In this document: positions 1 through 9,093 of the stretch, in pieces
Layout: the number at the start of each line of letters is the position of its first letter
Numbering within the stretch: position 1 is the first letter of the stretch
Origin: Streptomyces anulatus
GTDB taxonomy: Bacteria > Actinomycetota > Actinomycetes > Streptomycetales > Streptomycetaceae
Direction of reading: 5' to 3'
Length of the DNA: 60,995 nt
NCBI RefSeq assembly: GCF_014650675.1
Contig: NZ_BMVK01000028.1
Span: forward strand, 1-60,995
Translations under genes and position numbers: made by a program
Notes under the pieces: generated by a model
Databases searched by the model: none
Seen by the model: only the letters and a program-made list of their open reading frames with translations
What the model was told of the DNA's origin: nothing

Positions 1-1760
1 GGTCTCGGCGACAACGAGCACGTCGAGGTGGCGTGGCCCGTGGACGCCTTCGACCCGGGCCGACCACCTTGGCGGAGGGCTCCTTGTACCAGGGCTTGAG
101 GTTGAGCATGGCGACCCGGATGCCGGTGGCCAGCAGCAGAACCTTGCCCTTGGGCAGGGCGCGGATGGCGTCCGGCGGAAGGATCCGCTCCGTGCGCATG
201 CTCACCGAGGTGGACTTGCCGCCCTCGCTGGTCGACACCGAGGTGGTCTGGACGTCATGGTCGCCGACCTGACGGCTGAGCCGGTCGGCGAAGTCCGCGT
301 CATCGATGCCAGATCCGATGATCTTGATGGTGGCGGCCGAGTACAGGGCGTCCATACCGGCCTCGCCCCAGCACCGCTGGCCCTGACGGTAGGACTGCAG
401 GATCGTCATCGGGATGACGCCTCGGCTGCCCAAGTGGCTGTAGAGATCAGGGAGGTCCGAGATGCGGCAGACGTTCGCCGCCTCGTCGAGGACACACAGG
501 GCGGGCGGGTCGAGTCGCCCGCCGGAGCGCTCGGCCACGATCACGGCCGCGCGCATCACGGCGTCGGCCGCCGCCGCGATGATCGCCGACGCGCTGCCGC
601 CGCCGTCCTTGCTCAGCAGGTACAAGGTGTCACGAGACGTGGCGAAGGCGAACGGCTGGAACTCGGGAAGGTCGTCGTTCGGGGTGACCCAGGCGGCGAC
701 GTCCGGGTCGAGTAGGCAGCTCGCGTACTGCCTCGCGGTCTCATAGATGCCGTCGCGCGTTTCGGTCGCGCCGGAGACGGTGCCCTGGAGCTGGGCGGCG
801 ACCGCATGGTGGCCGGCGTCGGTGAGCAGGTCCACCGGGGTGCGGTCGGCCGGCATCGCGAGCCAGGCCAGGACATCGGTGATCGGCCGCCGGTGGGACG
901 CTGCGGCGAGGAAGAGGGCACCGAGGGTGTTGCTCGCGGCGGTGGACCAGAAGTCGGAGCCGCTGGACTCGTCCACGCTCGCGGTCACGAAGTGCCCCGC
1001 CAACCTCTTAGCCCCGGCGAGATCGCGGGCGTCAGCGAGGATGTCCCACCACATCTCGCGCGGGTGATGGGCGATCTGCTGCGGATCGAGGGTCCAGATC
1101 GTGCCGACCTCGGCACGGGCGTCCACCGTGGTGGTGAAGGCGTCGTTCGCGGCTTTGTTACTGGTGAGCAGGACCGGGCCTGGTGCCGAGAGGATCGCGG
1201 GGATCGCCAGCCCGGACGTCTTGCCGGAACGCGGGGCCATGATCGCGACGATCACGTCCTCCCAGGACGCGCGGACCTCCGCACGACCGGGATCGAGGGT
1301 GCCGAGCAGGATGCCGCGGTCAGCGGGCAGGACCTCTTTTACTCTCCCGGCCGCCCAGGCTCGGGCGCAGGCTCTTCGCCTTAGCGACGATCTCCTTGTC
1401 CAGCAGCGGCGCCAGGTCCGCCTTGCGGGCGAGGCCGGACTTGGACCCGGCACGCCAGCGCATCCACAGCACGGCAGCGGTGACGACCAGGGCAACGGTG
1501 AACAGGGCGGGGACGACGCGGGCGCCGACCATCAGCATGCTGGTGCTCAAGGCCGGCCACAGCACCTCCGGGTGCAGCAGCGCGTCCGTTACGCGGAAGG
1601 GGGCCCATGTCCCGCTCCCGACGAAGGTGTTGGTGAGATTTCCGGTCAGCCAGGCAAGGGAGCCGAAGGCCATGGCGGCGCCGAGGATGCCGAACAGGAG
1701 ATAGAGGAGCGCGTCCGACCCGGTGGTGGTCGAGGGCGCGCTGGTGCGCGGGGAAGACAC
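1..1760 (-). pseudogene. TraD/TraG-type conjugative coupling ATPase, frameshifted, runs off left edge
   Basis: Type IV coupling protein that would dock DNA at the conjugation channel. The GTG start at 1760 follows an AAGGA ribosome site. Two membrane helices lie near residues 18-42 and 85-105, followed by a basic linker. After a break at about 1340 the other frame gives a Walker A motif (APRSGKTSG, about 1225-1250) and, further on, the LDEAANVC segment typical of TraM-recognition/TraD proteins (about 480-500). The break is one extra A in an A4 run: reading AGT AAA GAG GTC restores the frame into VLPADRGILLG. The tail continues beyond base 1. It lies last in the minus-strand conjugation module. 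Family assignment is firm; whether the frameshift is real cannot be told from this sequence. Confidence 0.85.
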
Positions 1761-1854
1761 GGCGGTTCCTTGGGTGTGCGAGCGGGCAGGGGCGGGGCGC
1801 GCTCGGCTCTCGTGAGCTCATGGGGGTACTCCTGGACGTCTGAAGCGGAACGTT

Positions 1855-2506
1855 TCAGCGGGGTCGGCCAGCAGAACGAGGTGCTGCGGTGGCCAGCGGA
1901 CTGCCGGTCAACGGCGATGTTCCGGCGCGCGGCGAGGAGGCGCGGGCCGCCCGCTGCCGGTCTGAATCGACGTTCCGGGCAGCGGACGGCACAGGAGCAG
2001 CCTCGGCACCGAGGACATCGGCGAGCAACTCCCGGCTGCGCAAGACGTTGACCATCTGGTGGTGCCGGGGCCGTGCGCTCTGTGGGACAGGCAGCGAGAC
2101 CGTCCTCGGCGACTTCCAACTGCTCACGGACGTCCTGGAGCATCCCGTACGCGGCTGCCAGTCGGGTCCACGTCTCGAAAGTCGGATGGTGATGCGGGTC
2201 GTCGAAGTCGAGACGGGCGCGAGTCCAGTCGGCGGCAGAGGCGACGAGTTCGGTCAGCTCGGGCAGAGCCCCGACCAGTGCGCCGTTGACCTCCTCGATG
2301 ATGCCCGCCACCTCGTCGGGCGAAGAGTCCTCGTGGAGGCGAGAGATCATGCCGCGGACCGAGTACGGATCGGTGGAAGCGCTGGGCAGGTGCCTGACCT
2401 GCAGCGGCTTGTCGGAGCCTGGTGCTGTGCTGCGGTGGGCGAGCCGGATGTTGTGCTGCATGGCCGCACCGACGGCCTCGCCGATGCTGGAGTAGTACTC
2501 GGGCAC
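1855..2506 (-). pseudogene. Hypothetical protein of the conjugation module, frameshifted
   Basis: The GTG start at 2506 begins MPEYYSSIGEAVGAAM. About 135 clean residues follow, predicted alpha-helical and acidic (repeated E/D with LPELTELVASAADW). The frame then turns into low-quality sequence near 2085-2115, while the neighbouring frame carries HHQMVNVLRSRELLADVLG and a Ser/Ala/Pro-rich tail ending at 1855 with strong G/C third positions. One indel joins the two. I do not recognise a functional domain. Position directly upstream of the coupling-protein gene suggests an accessory conjugation role; this is inference. Confidence 0.55.
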
Positions 2507-2597
2507 GTTTGCCTCTTCGGGCGAGTGGTCCTTGACGCGTGAGTCGAGCGGGGGCGCGCGACGTACTGGAGGCCGACGGCGGAGAGAGCGGCCGGGG

Positions 2598-3320
2598 TCA
2601 CCGTCGGGGGGTAGAGGCGCGCGGTGGGTGACTCGTCACAGAGCAAGGCGCCGGCGCGGAACTGGCCGAGGAGACCTTGGCCTGGTTCGCCGCAGGAGAA
2701 GTGGCCAAAGCGGCATCACGGTGATCACGGACGGTCCGTGCTGCGGAGTAGCTCGTCGAAGAGGCGCCGACGCGGCGTAGCTCGGCCTCGGAATCGACGA
2801 GTTCGGACTGGGCCGAGCTGATGAACTCCGAGGCGAAGCCGAACCGGTCGGCGAGCGCATACGCGTCGTCGTCCAGGTCGTTGACCTGTTCTCCCGCTGC
2901 TTCCAGCGCCTCCCGGACACGCTCCAGCGCACCGTGCTCGGGGTGAAGGAGGTGGTCAACTGTCCGCTGAAGGCTGGCTCCGTCGTCGGCCGCACGGATC
3001 TGGTCCGTGATGCTGAGAAGTTCGGCTCCGGCAGCGTAGGGCCCCAGCGCATGCACCGGAGGGCTCATCCGCGCCGTGTCGAGGGACGGCGGGAGGGTGA
3101 CGTCATAGCGAGCGGCTCGAAGCATCTCGGCCGCATGGCTGGCGATGGCGACCTGCTCGGCGAGCGGAGTGGTGGTGGGAAGGCGATGGCGTCGGCCGTG
3201 CCAGTCGTCGATCTGCTTGAAACCGGCGTGACGGAGGAGCTGCGCGGAGAGGTCATCGGTAGCGCCCTTGGCGACGACGCTGCCGCTGAACTCGGACGTG
3301 ATGATGATCGAGGTAGGCAC
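2598..3320 (-). CDS. Hypothetical protein (240 aa) of the conjugation module
   Basis: Starts MPTSIIITSEFSGSVVAKG with a beta-rich N-terminus, followed by a region like the actinobacterial proteins that handle paired DNA or cell data columns (HAGFKQIDDWHGRRHRLP), then a long helical segment (residues 90-180) with heptad-like spacing. The C-terminus after about residue 225 is poor in this frame, and the adjacent frame carries a plausible tail (TARLYPPTVTPAALSAVG), so a small indel near 2640 is possible. It is co-directional with the coupling-protein cluster. No known catalytic motif is visible. Confidence 0.6.
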   Translation of the reverse strand: MPTSIIITSEFSGSVVAKGATDDLSAQLLRHAGFKQIDDWHGRRHRLPTTTPLAEQVAIASHAAEMLRAARYDVTLPPSLDTARMSPPVHALGPYAAGAELLSITDQIRAADDGASLQRTVDHLLHPEHGALERVREALEAAGEQVNDLDDDAYALADRFGFASEFISSAQSELVDSEAELRRVGASSTSYSAARTVRDHRDAALATSPAANQAKVSSASSAPAPCSVTSHPPRASTPRR

Positions 3321-3477
3321 GGAAGTCTCCGGGGCAGAGGTGGTGAAGGATCCTATGGAGGTGGGCCGGTGGGCAGAGCGTCCGACAAATCCGGGGTTTG
3401 GTCCGGCCGGGAATCGCTGGTAGAGGCCGTACGGTGGCGGTCAGCCGGGCACCCGCCGTAGCAGGGCACCCGGTCGG

Positions 3478-3864
3478 TCAGAAGAAGGGATTCTCTGTCG
3501 GCCGGTCGGCCCCGGTGGCGGCTCGGAGCAGTTCGGCGAGGTCCTCCGGCTCGGACGACCTCTGGTCTATCCACCACCCGGCGCGGGTCACCGTACGAGC
3601 GCTTTCCTCGATCTCCGCCACTTCGCTTCGCTGGTCGTGCCTTCGGTGACTCGTGCGGTGTAGGCGTTGGTCAGGATCTGGTGACGACAGCGCCTGTCCC
3701 AGGGCGCGGCCCGCTCGGTCCCCTCCAGCGGAGGCATCCGGTACTGCTCTGACCAAGCTTCGGACGCGGTCTGCTCCTCGGCGCGCTTCGCCTTGAGCCA
3801 GGCGGCTTGTCCTGCTCGTCGCCCTTCCTGGAGGTGTGCCAGCAGTCGGTGCTTAGGGCTTGCC
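3478..3864 (-). pseudogene. Small plasmid/ICE-type protein, frameshifted
   Basis: One frame reads LKAKRAEEQTASEAWSEQYR and MPPLEGTERAAPW from about 3800 to 3620. The next frame continues EIEESARTVTRAGWW and then ends TGADRPTENPFF at 3478. A missing G in TGG CGG (G)AG near 3615 explains the switch. No good start codon is visible at the 5' end, where sequence abuts the divergent toxin region, so the 5' end may also be lost. Function unknown. Both parts look like the same short basic, helical protein. Confidence 0.5.
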
Positions 3865-3921
3865 GGGCTTCCGCGCTTGCCTTATAACCCTCTGTTCAAG
3901 ATCCGGTCCCCTGTGTAACAT

Positions 3922-3936
3922 TCGACCCCTGGTCGA
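3922..3936. promoter_or_regulatory. Short inverted repeat upstream of the toxin gene
   Basis: TCGACC-CCT-GGTCGA lies in the comparatively AT-rich stretch (about 3890-3960) between the divergent 3478-3864 gene and the toxin. It could be an operator or part of a promoter region. The arms are only 6 bp, so this is weak. Confidence 0.2.
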
Positions 3937-4108
3937 GCATTTGTTCTATTCGACCTGCAGTTTGAGGGATCGTTTGGTTCGGGGGGACCGAGGCCGTGTG
4001 GCCATATCGGCCGTTCGCGAATCCTGCGGTCGACTCCTTATCAGAGATGGTTCCCTCTTGCGCTACAGACCCGCGGGGTCGTATGGACCCCTGCTTCGAG
4101 TCTCACGT

Positions 4109-7100
4109 TTGACCGGCCGTTTGCTCCCGCCCTTGCTGGCCATGGCTTTGCTGGCCGGGGCGGGCGTGAGCAGCAGCCCCGAGACGTCCCCTGTCGAGTT
4201 GGCCGCCGACTATGACTGGAACGAGACCACCCCCGCCGAGCAGCTGCGGCAAGACCAGTGTCTGATGAGCGACGCGCTGCGGCTGGGCGGAACGGCTATG
4301 GCCGCTGCGGCGAAGGACGGCCTGAACCAGAGTCCTGAGCGGCTGCGCGAGCTTGCTGACCGGAACTACTGGAGGGGCACGCCGCTCGGGGCCGCGTATG
4401 AGACGGACAAGGACGCCGCTATTGCCGAACTGAACCGGCTCAATGCACTTCACGACAGCTGGAAGATAACCGGGCTTGAGACGCCTGGCGGGTTCAAGTC
4501 TGTCGTCGACTTCGAGTGGCCGCCCGGGACCAGCGGCGACGATGGTGAGGACTTCCACTCCCAGACCGGCCTTACGGGGTGGATCGCTGACCGGTTCTGG
4601 AAGAGCGAGAGCGACTTCTACGAGGACGGGACCCCGCAGGCTGACGCCAAGACCGCAGCGGCGGTCAAGGCTCTGGGTCAGCCGCTGTACGGCGGTGAGC
4701 CTGATCCGTCCTTGCCGGACTGGGGCCGACAGGTCGCGATGAACAAAGCCTACGAGTATCTCCTGGGTGATTCCAGTGAGCCGATGGGTGCGGACAACGC
4801 GCGCTTGTTCTTGAGCTCTGGTGGCTTCGCGAACAAGGCGCCGGATCCGGGTACAGCAGAGCATCGGGTCGCGGTCGAGGACATCAAGTCCCGTTTCGCC
4901 GCCTGTGCGTGGCGTGATCCGATGGATCCGCAGAAGGTCTTGGGCGAAGTTGCCGCGACCGCAGCGACGGAGTGGCAGCAGGAGATCGCCTCGCAGGCGG
5001 TCAAGCGCAACGACATCCTGAACGCGAACAAGAACGCCGTCCAGGCACTCACCAAGGCCTCTGAGTCGCTGGGCAGGATGCTCGGCCATGCGTGGGTCGC
5101 CGACCACATCACCCGTTGGCAGGACTACTGGTCCTCGGGCGGCATCGGCTGGGTCGGCTCCTCCCCGATGGCCATCCAGACCCCGGGCAGGGACATGTGC
5201 CTGGGTGTTGATGATGCGCGCGTCGCTGCTGTCAGCTGTTCGACGGCAGGCAATCAGTGGAGAGTCAATGGGCATTACGGCAAGGGCTACAGCCTGCAGC
5301 ATGTGGCCTCGCGGAAGTGCCTTGACATGGGCACCAACGGGAGCAGCGTGTTGCTCTCCACCTGCAGCGATGCGCCGAGGCAGGTGTGGCAGTTCAGCGT
5401 TCGTGCGAGCGGTGCCCTGAGCAATGTCGGGGCGGACATGTGCCTGGCAATCGCTTCCCCGCCGCTCATTGGGCGACCTGCGTCTGCGGCCCCTTGCAGC
5501 ACTGCCGCATCGCAGCAGATGCTGTTCAAGGTCTCTGAGAACAACGGCAGTGTTCCGCCGGCGGCGGAGTTCACGAAGGCGTCGCAGCGGCTGACCGCTG
5601 CGCGGACGGGGGCGAAGGCTGAGCTGGCGGAGCTGAACCGTCAGGTGACGGCGGCGACAGCCGCCCAGAGCGCGAGCGTCACTGCCGAGCAGGCGGCGTA
5701 TGCGATCGCGGACGCCAACGGGGCGCCGAGGGGCCGCGGTCTGCTGGTGGGCCAGCAGAAGGCTCAGGTCACCCAGGGCGCGGCTGCGGCTGTCACGGCC
5801 CTGTCGAAGGCGGGCGAGACCGCTGAGGCGGCCACCCGGGCGGCTGCGGCGGACAGTGAGACGATCGCTCAGCGGGCGCTGGCGCAGGCCGCGCAGTCCA
5901 AGGCGGAGTTCCGTAAGCAGGCGGCCTACCGTGCCGAACTGCAGGCCAAGGCTGCGGCGGACGCGGCCAAGGCGCACCGTGACAATGCCAAGAAGGAAAA
6001 GGAGCTGGCCGAGGCCAAGCTCACCGCTTCCCTGGCTGCGGAGGCGGACGCCAAGGCGGCGGCGGCCGATGCGCACGCCAAACGGCTGAAGGCCGAGGCC
6101 GACGAGGCCACGGCGAAGAAGGAGAAGGAAACCGCCGACCTCAAGAAGGCCGAAGCGGCACAGCACCGCAACACGGCGGATGCCGAAGCGGCGAAGGCCG
6201 AGACTGCCAAGGGCAAGGCCGAGGCGTCGGAGGCCACCGCGGTGGCCCGGCAGAAGGACGCCGAAACCTCCCGCGACCGTGCCGAGGAACTGCGCGACAA
6301 CGCCTGGGACGCGCAGCAGAAGGCGCAAGCGGCCCGGGCCAAGGCGGACGCAAAGGACGCCTACGCCGAATCCCTGGATGCGGGCGATGCGGCGGACGCG
6401 GCGCGGGCGGCGGCCAATGAGGCCGACCGGCACGCGGACGACGCCGAGGCAGCAGCAGGCCGGGCCGAAACCGCCGCCGACGCGGCCACGAAGGCCGCGG
6501 CAGACGCGGACGCCGCGGCGACCCGTGCGGAGGCGGCGGCGAAGAGCTCCCGAGCTGCCGCAGACGGGGCAAAGGCAGCGAAGCTGCGGGCGGACGCCGC
6601 GGTCAGTACCGCGACCAGCGCCGCCGCGGACGCCATCGACGCCTCCGAGCGAGCCTCAGCCGATGCCGCCCTGTCGGTGAAGATGGCTAACGAGGCCGAG
6701 ACGAAGGCGAAGACGGCCAAGACTCAGGCCGACGCGGCCAAGACTGAGGCCAACAAAGCCACCGCCGCAGCGGCCAAGGCAGCCGGATTCGCCTACGTCA
6801 CCGCTCAGGCCGCAGTGGATGCCGGGAAGGCTGCGGGCCAGGTAGCGGCTCCCGCGAACGACGCCATCCAGCTCGGCTCGCCCTACGTCACCACGGACTC
6901 CGCCGCGTCCCTCGTGGTCCTGTCCGGCCAGGCGGCGAAAACCATCGCCGAACAGCAGAAAGCTGTCGCGAACGCGCACGCCCTCAACGCGGCACAGGAA
7001 GCCGCAGCCGCCCAGAGCATCGCCAATCAGGCGCAGGGTGACGCCAAGGCCGCCTACCAGCACGCCGCGAACGCGGCCAAGCACTCCGCGGACGCCCGCG

Positions 7101-8605
7101 GCTACTCCAAGGAGGCACTGGACTACGCGGCCGGCGCGGCCATCGCAGCCGCGAAAGCGCAGCAGTCACTGGCCCGCACCATCGGGTACCAGTCCCAGGC
7201 CACCGCCGACGCAGCAGCCGCAGACAAGGCAGCAGGCCGCGCAGAGGGCCACGCGCAATCAGCCCGTACCTCCGCGGACGCCGCCGCCCTGGACGCCGAC
7301 GCCGCCCGCGCAGCGGCCACCCGGGCGAAGGAGTCCGCCGACCAGGCCAGAGCAGCAGCCGACCGAGCCGACGCCGCCGCCACAGCAGCCGAGGAAGCCG
7401 CCAAAGACGCCCAGAAGCACGCCGAGTCCGCCCAAGAAGCGGCAAAGCAGACCGAGGACGTGGGCAACGCCAGCCAGATCGAAACCGGAACCGTCCCGGA
7501 CGCAGTGGGCGGATCCATCGGCGGCCTCTTCTACGTCATCAACAAGATCGACCAGGTCGGTAAGCCGAAGGTCCTGACGAAGACCGACGGCTGCGACGGC
7601 TTCTGGGACCAGATCGCCTACAAGGGCGACTGCACCATGACCCAGGAGATCAGCTACAAAGCCGAACTCGACCTGTACCTGTGCGCCGTCGAAGTCTTCG
7701 ACAACACGTGCTTCTCGAACGACACGCTGTACCTGGGCGAGACCAAAACCGACACCTTGAAAACCAAGGTCACCCACACCATCACGATCGCGGAGTACCA
7801 GCAGGGCGTCGACCCCGTCGACATCCTCTTCGGCAGCTGGATCCGCTGCGCCCAGAAACTCACACCCGGCGGCCAGAACGGAAGCTGGGGTGGCTGCGCA
7901 TGGGCCATGGTGGACGTTGCGTCTCTGTTCGCCGGCAAGATCCTCCGCCCCATCGCCGATGCAATCCGTGCTGTGGACGGCGCTGCCAGGACCGGCATCG
8001 GTTTTCTCGACGCATGGAAGGCCCTGAGCGTCCTCAGGCTTTCCGACGAGGCTCTGACCGGAATTGCCGGGAAGATGGCGGAAAAATTCTACGCCTCTTG
8101 CCGGAAGGTTTCGAGAGCCGCCCACGGTATAAATTCGCGCGCTGTCTCCATTGCCCCGATGGGAACTATCGGAACTCCGGTTCCCGAATACTCCTGTGAC
8201 GGATTGATCGCGTACAACAGCACCGAACTCTCCAACATGGCTTACCGATCGAGGATCGAAGCAGGTTTCGGCGTATGGGGCAACAGGAATGTGGCCGTCG
8301 CAAAAGTTCCCGGTTGGAATGACGCGGAAACCGGGGATCTCGTGGTCGGTTTCAGTAAGGGCGGAGGATTTCACGCCGAGGATCATATTCTTGAGCAGCT
8401 GGCGGTGAAAGAGTTCTCGCCGAAGCGGATCAGTGCTCTCTATACCGAACGGCAGCCGTGTCCCGTATGCGGACCCAATCTGGATAACCTTCTCAAGGAA
8501 GGGACGGAAATCACGTGGTCGGTGCAGTGGGGATCGAACGGCACCATGAATCGTGCATTCGAGGGACTGCTGGCCGACATGATCCAGAAGCAGGGACGCC
8601 CATAG
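4109..8605 (+). CDS. Secreted polymorphic toxin: lectin, Ala-rich coiled coil and C-terminal deaminase
   Basis: The frame is open from 3860. I prefer the TTG at 4109 because it gives a short basic start and a hydrophobic signal segment (LLPPLLAMALLAGAGV). Numbering from there: residues about 30-350 are an N-terminal domain with EQLRQDQCLMSDALRLGG; about 354-470 are a ricin-type beta-trefoil with CL and QxW-like motifs; about 490-1115 are an Ala/Lys/Glu/Asp coiled coil; about 1125-1345 are a Cys-containing pre-toxin region. The last about 140 residues carry HAE (1422-1424) and PCPVC (1450-1454), the zinc and catalytic signature of the cytidine-deaminase fold used by bacterial toxins. The likely role is secretion and deamination of nucleic acid or nucleotides in a competitor; the substrate is unknown. 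The exact deaminase subfamily is not decided. The tip is visibly less GC-rich than the backbone, as expected for toxin-tip exchange. It lies antisense inside a conjugation operon. Confidence 0.85.
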   Translation: MTGRLLPPLLAMALLAGAGVSSSPETSPVELAADYDWNETTPAEQLRQDQCLMSDALRLGGTAMAAAAKDGLNQSPERLRELADRNYWRGTPLGAAYETDKDAAIAELNRLNALHDSWKITGLETPGGFKSVVDFEWPPGTSGDDGEDFHSQTGLTGWIADRFWKSESDFYEDGTPQADAKTAAAVKALGQPLYGGEPDPSLPDWGRQVAMNKAYEYLLGDSSEPMGADNARLFLSSGGFANKAPDPGTAEHRVAVEDIKSRFAACAWRDPMDPQKVLGEVAATAATEWQQEIASQAVKRNDILNANKNAVQALTKASESLGRMLGHAWVADHITRWQDYWSSGGIGWVGSSPMAIQTPGRDMCLGVDDARVAAVSCSTAGNQWRVNGHYGKGYSLQHVASRKCLDMGTNGSSVLLSTCSDAPRQVWQFSVRASGALSNVGADMCLAIASPPLIGRPASAAPCSTAASQQMLFKVSENNGSVPPAAEFTKASQRLTAARTGAKAELAELNRQVTAATAAQSASVTAEQAAYAIADANGAPRGRGLLVGQQKAQVTQGAAAAVTALSKAGETAEAATRAAAADSETIAQRALAQAAQSKAEFRKQAAYRAELQAKAAADAAKAHRDNAKKEKELAEAKLTASLAAEADAKAAAADAHAKRLKAEADEATAKKEKETADLKKAEAAQHRNTADAEAAKAETAKGKAEASEATAVARQKDAETSRDRAEELRDNAWDAQQKAQAARAKADAKDAYAESLDAGDAADAARAAANEADRHADDAEAAAGRAETAADAATKAAADADAAATRAEAAAKSSRAAADGAKAAKLRADAAVSTATSAAADAIDASERASADAALSVKMANEAETKAKTAKTQADAAKTEANKATAAAAKAAGFAYVTAQAAVDAGKAAGQVAAPANDAIQLGSPYVTTDSAASLVVLSGQAAKTIAEQQKAVANAHALNAAQEAAAAQSIANQAQGDAKAAYQHAANAAKHSADARGYSKEALDYAAGAAIAAAKAQQSLARTIGYQSQATADAAAADKAAGRAEGHAQSARTSADAAALDADAARAAATRAKESADQARAAADRADAAATAAEEAAKDAQKHAESAQEAAKQTEDVGNASQIETGTVPDAVGGSIGGLFYVINKIDQVGKPKVLTKTDGCDGFWDQIAYKGDCTMTQEISYKAELDLYLCAVEVFDNTCFSNDTLYLGETKTDTLKTKVTHTITIAEYQQGVDPVDILFGSWIRCAQKLTPGGQNGSWGGCAWAMVDVASLFAGKILRPIADAIRAVDGAARTGIGFLDAWKALSVLRLSDEALTGIAGKMAEKFYASCRKVSRAAHGINSRAVSIAPMGTIGTPVPEYSCDGLIAYNSTELSNMAYRSRIEAGFGVWGNRNVAVAKVPGWNDAETGDLVVGFSKGGGFHAEDHILEQLAVKEFSPKRISALYTERQPCPVCGPNLDNLLKEGTEITWSVQWGSNGTMNRAFEGLLADMIQKQGRP

Positions 8606-8642
8606 CCGCCAGCTTGATCAGGTGGCATCGCACATACTAGAG

Positions 8643-8675
8643 GTGAGTGGGCGGCCTGCTGGGCCGCCCACTCAC
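8643..8675 (+). terminator. Perfect 14-bp stem-loop between toxin and immunity genes
   Basis: The arm GTGAGTGGGCGGCC pairs with GGCCGCCCACTCAC around the loop TGCTG. There is no T-run, which is usual for streptomycete terminators. It begins 37 bases after the toxin stop and ends 28 bases before the immunity start, so it could terminate or attenuate toxin read-through and imply a separate immunity promoter. Confidence 0.6.
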
Positions 8676-8703
8676 CCTTCACAACTACACCAACGGAGCT
8701 TTA

Positions 8704-9093
8704 ATGTTCGAAAATATGAGAGCAAGCGAGGCGGAGATCGCCGAACGGAACGAACGAGCCGCCAAGGTGGCCGAGGCACTGGCAGCAGCCGGTTTTGCCG
8801 TGCAGCAAAACGTGGATCACGCAACCGAACTTCAGGGTGCTATGGTCTCGGTTGATCCGGCCAGCGACTCCAGGGGAGGCGTTTTCGTCCAATGGAATGC
8901 AAGTTCATCCCTGAATGAAAGCGCGGCAAAGAACGCCCTGGAAGGTGGTATTGATTCGCCGGTCTTCAGGCATTTCAGCTATGTTGTAGAGCAAATGCAT
9001 GCAACCTTGATCGCGATTCTTGGGTCCGCCGGTTTCGATGCAGTGGACGCCGAAGACGACATGAACCCCTATCTCATCCGCGTCAACCCGTGA
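8704..9093 (+). CDS. Probable immunity protein for the deaminase toxin
   Basis: 129 residues starting MFENMRASEAEIAERNER, with GGAG eight bases before the ATG. It is acidic, soluble and has no signal peptide or membrane segment, as expected for a cytoplasmic immunity protein. It alternates a helical N-terminus with a beta-rich centre (GAMVSVDPASDSRGGVFVQW) and a helical C-terminus (HFSYVVEQMHATLIAILGSAGF). I do not recognise the family. Its role is inferred from position directly downstream of the toxin on the same strand, its size, and the same lowered GC as the toxin tip. Confidence 0.6.
   Translation: MFENMRASEAEIAERNERAAKVAEALAAAGFAVQQNVDHATELQGAMVSVDPASDSRGGVFVQWNASSSLNESAAKNALEGGIDSPVFRHFSYVVEQMHATLIAILGSAGFDAVDAEDDMNPYLIRVNP

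Noticed and set aside
1320..1350. Programmed frameshift in the coupling-protein gene
   Set aside because: The shift needed is +1 (or -2), not the -1 that an A-run normally supports.
4103..6433. 776-residue open frame antisense to the toxin gene
   Set aside because: Arg/Leu/Gly-rich shadow of the Ala-rich coiled coil; no domain and no ribosome site.
5570..7460. Tandem DNA repeat in the coiled coil
   Set aside because: Alanine-rich low complexity, but no fixed-length DNA unit recurs.
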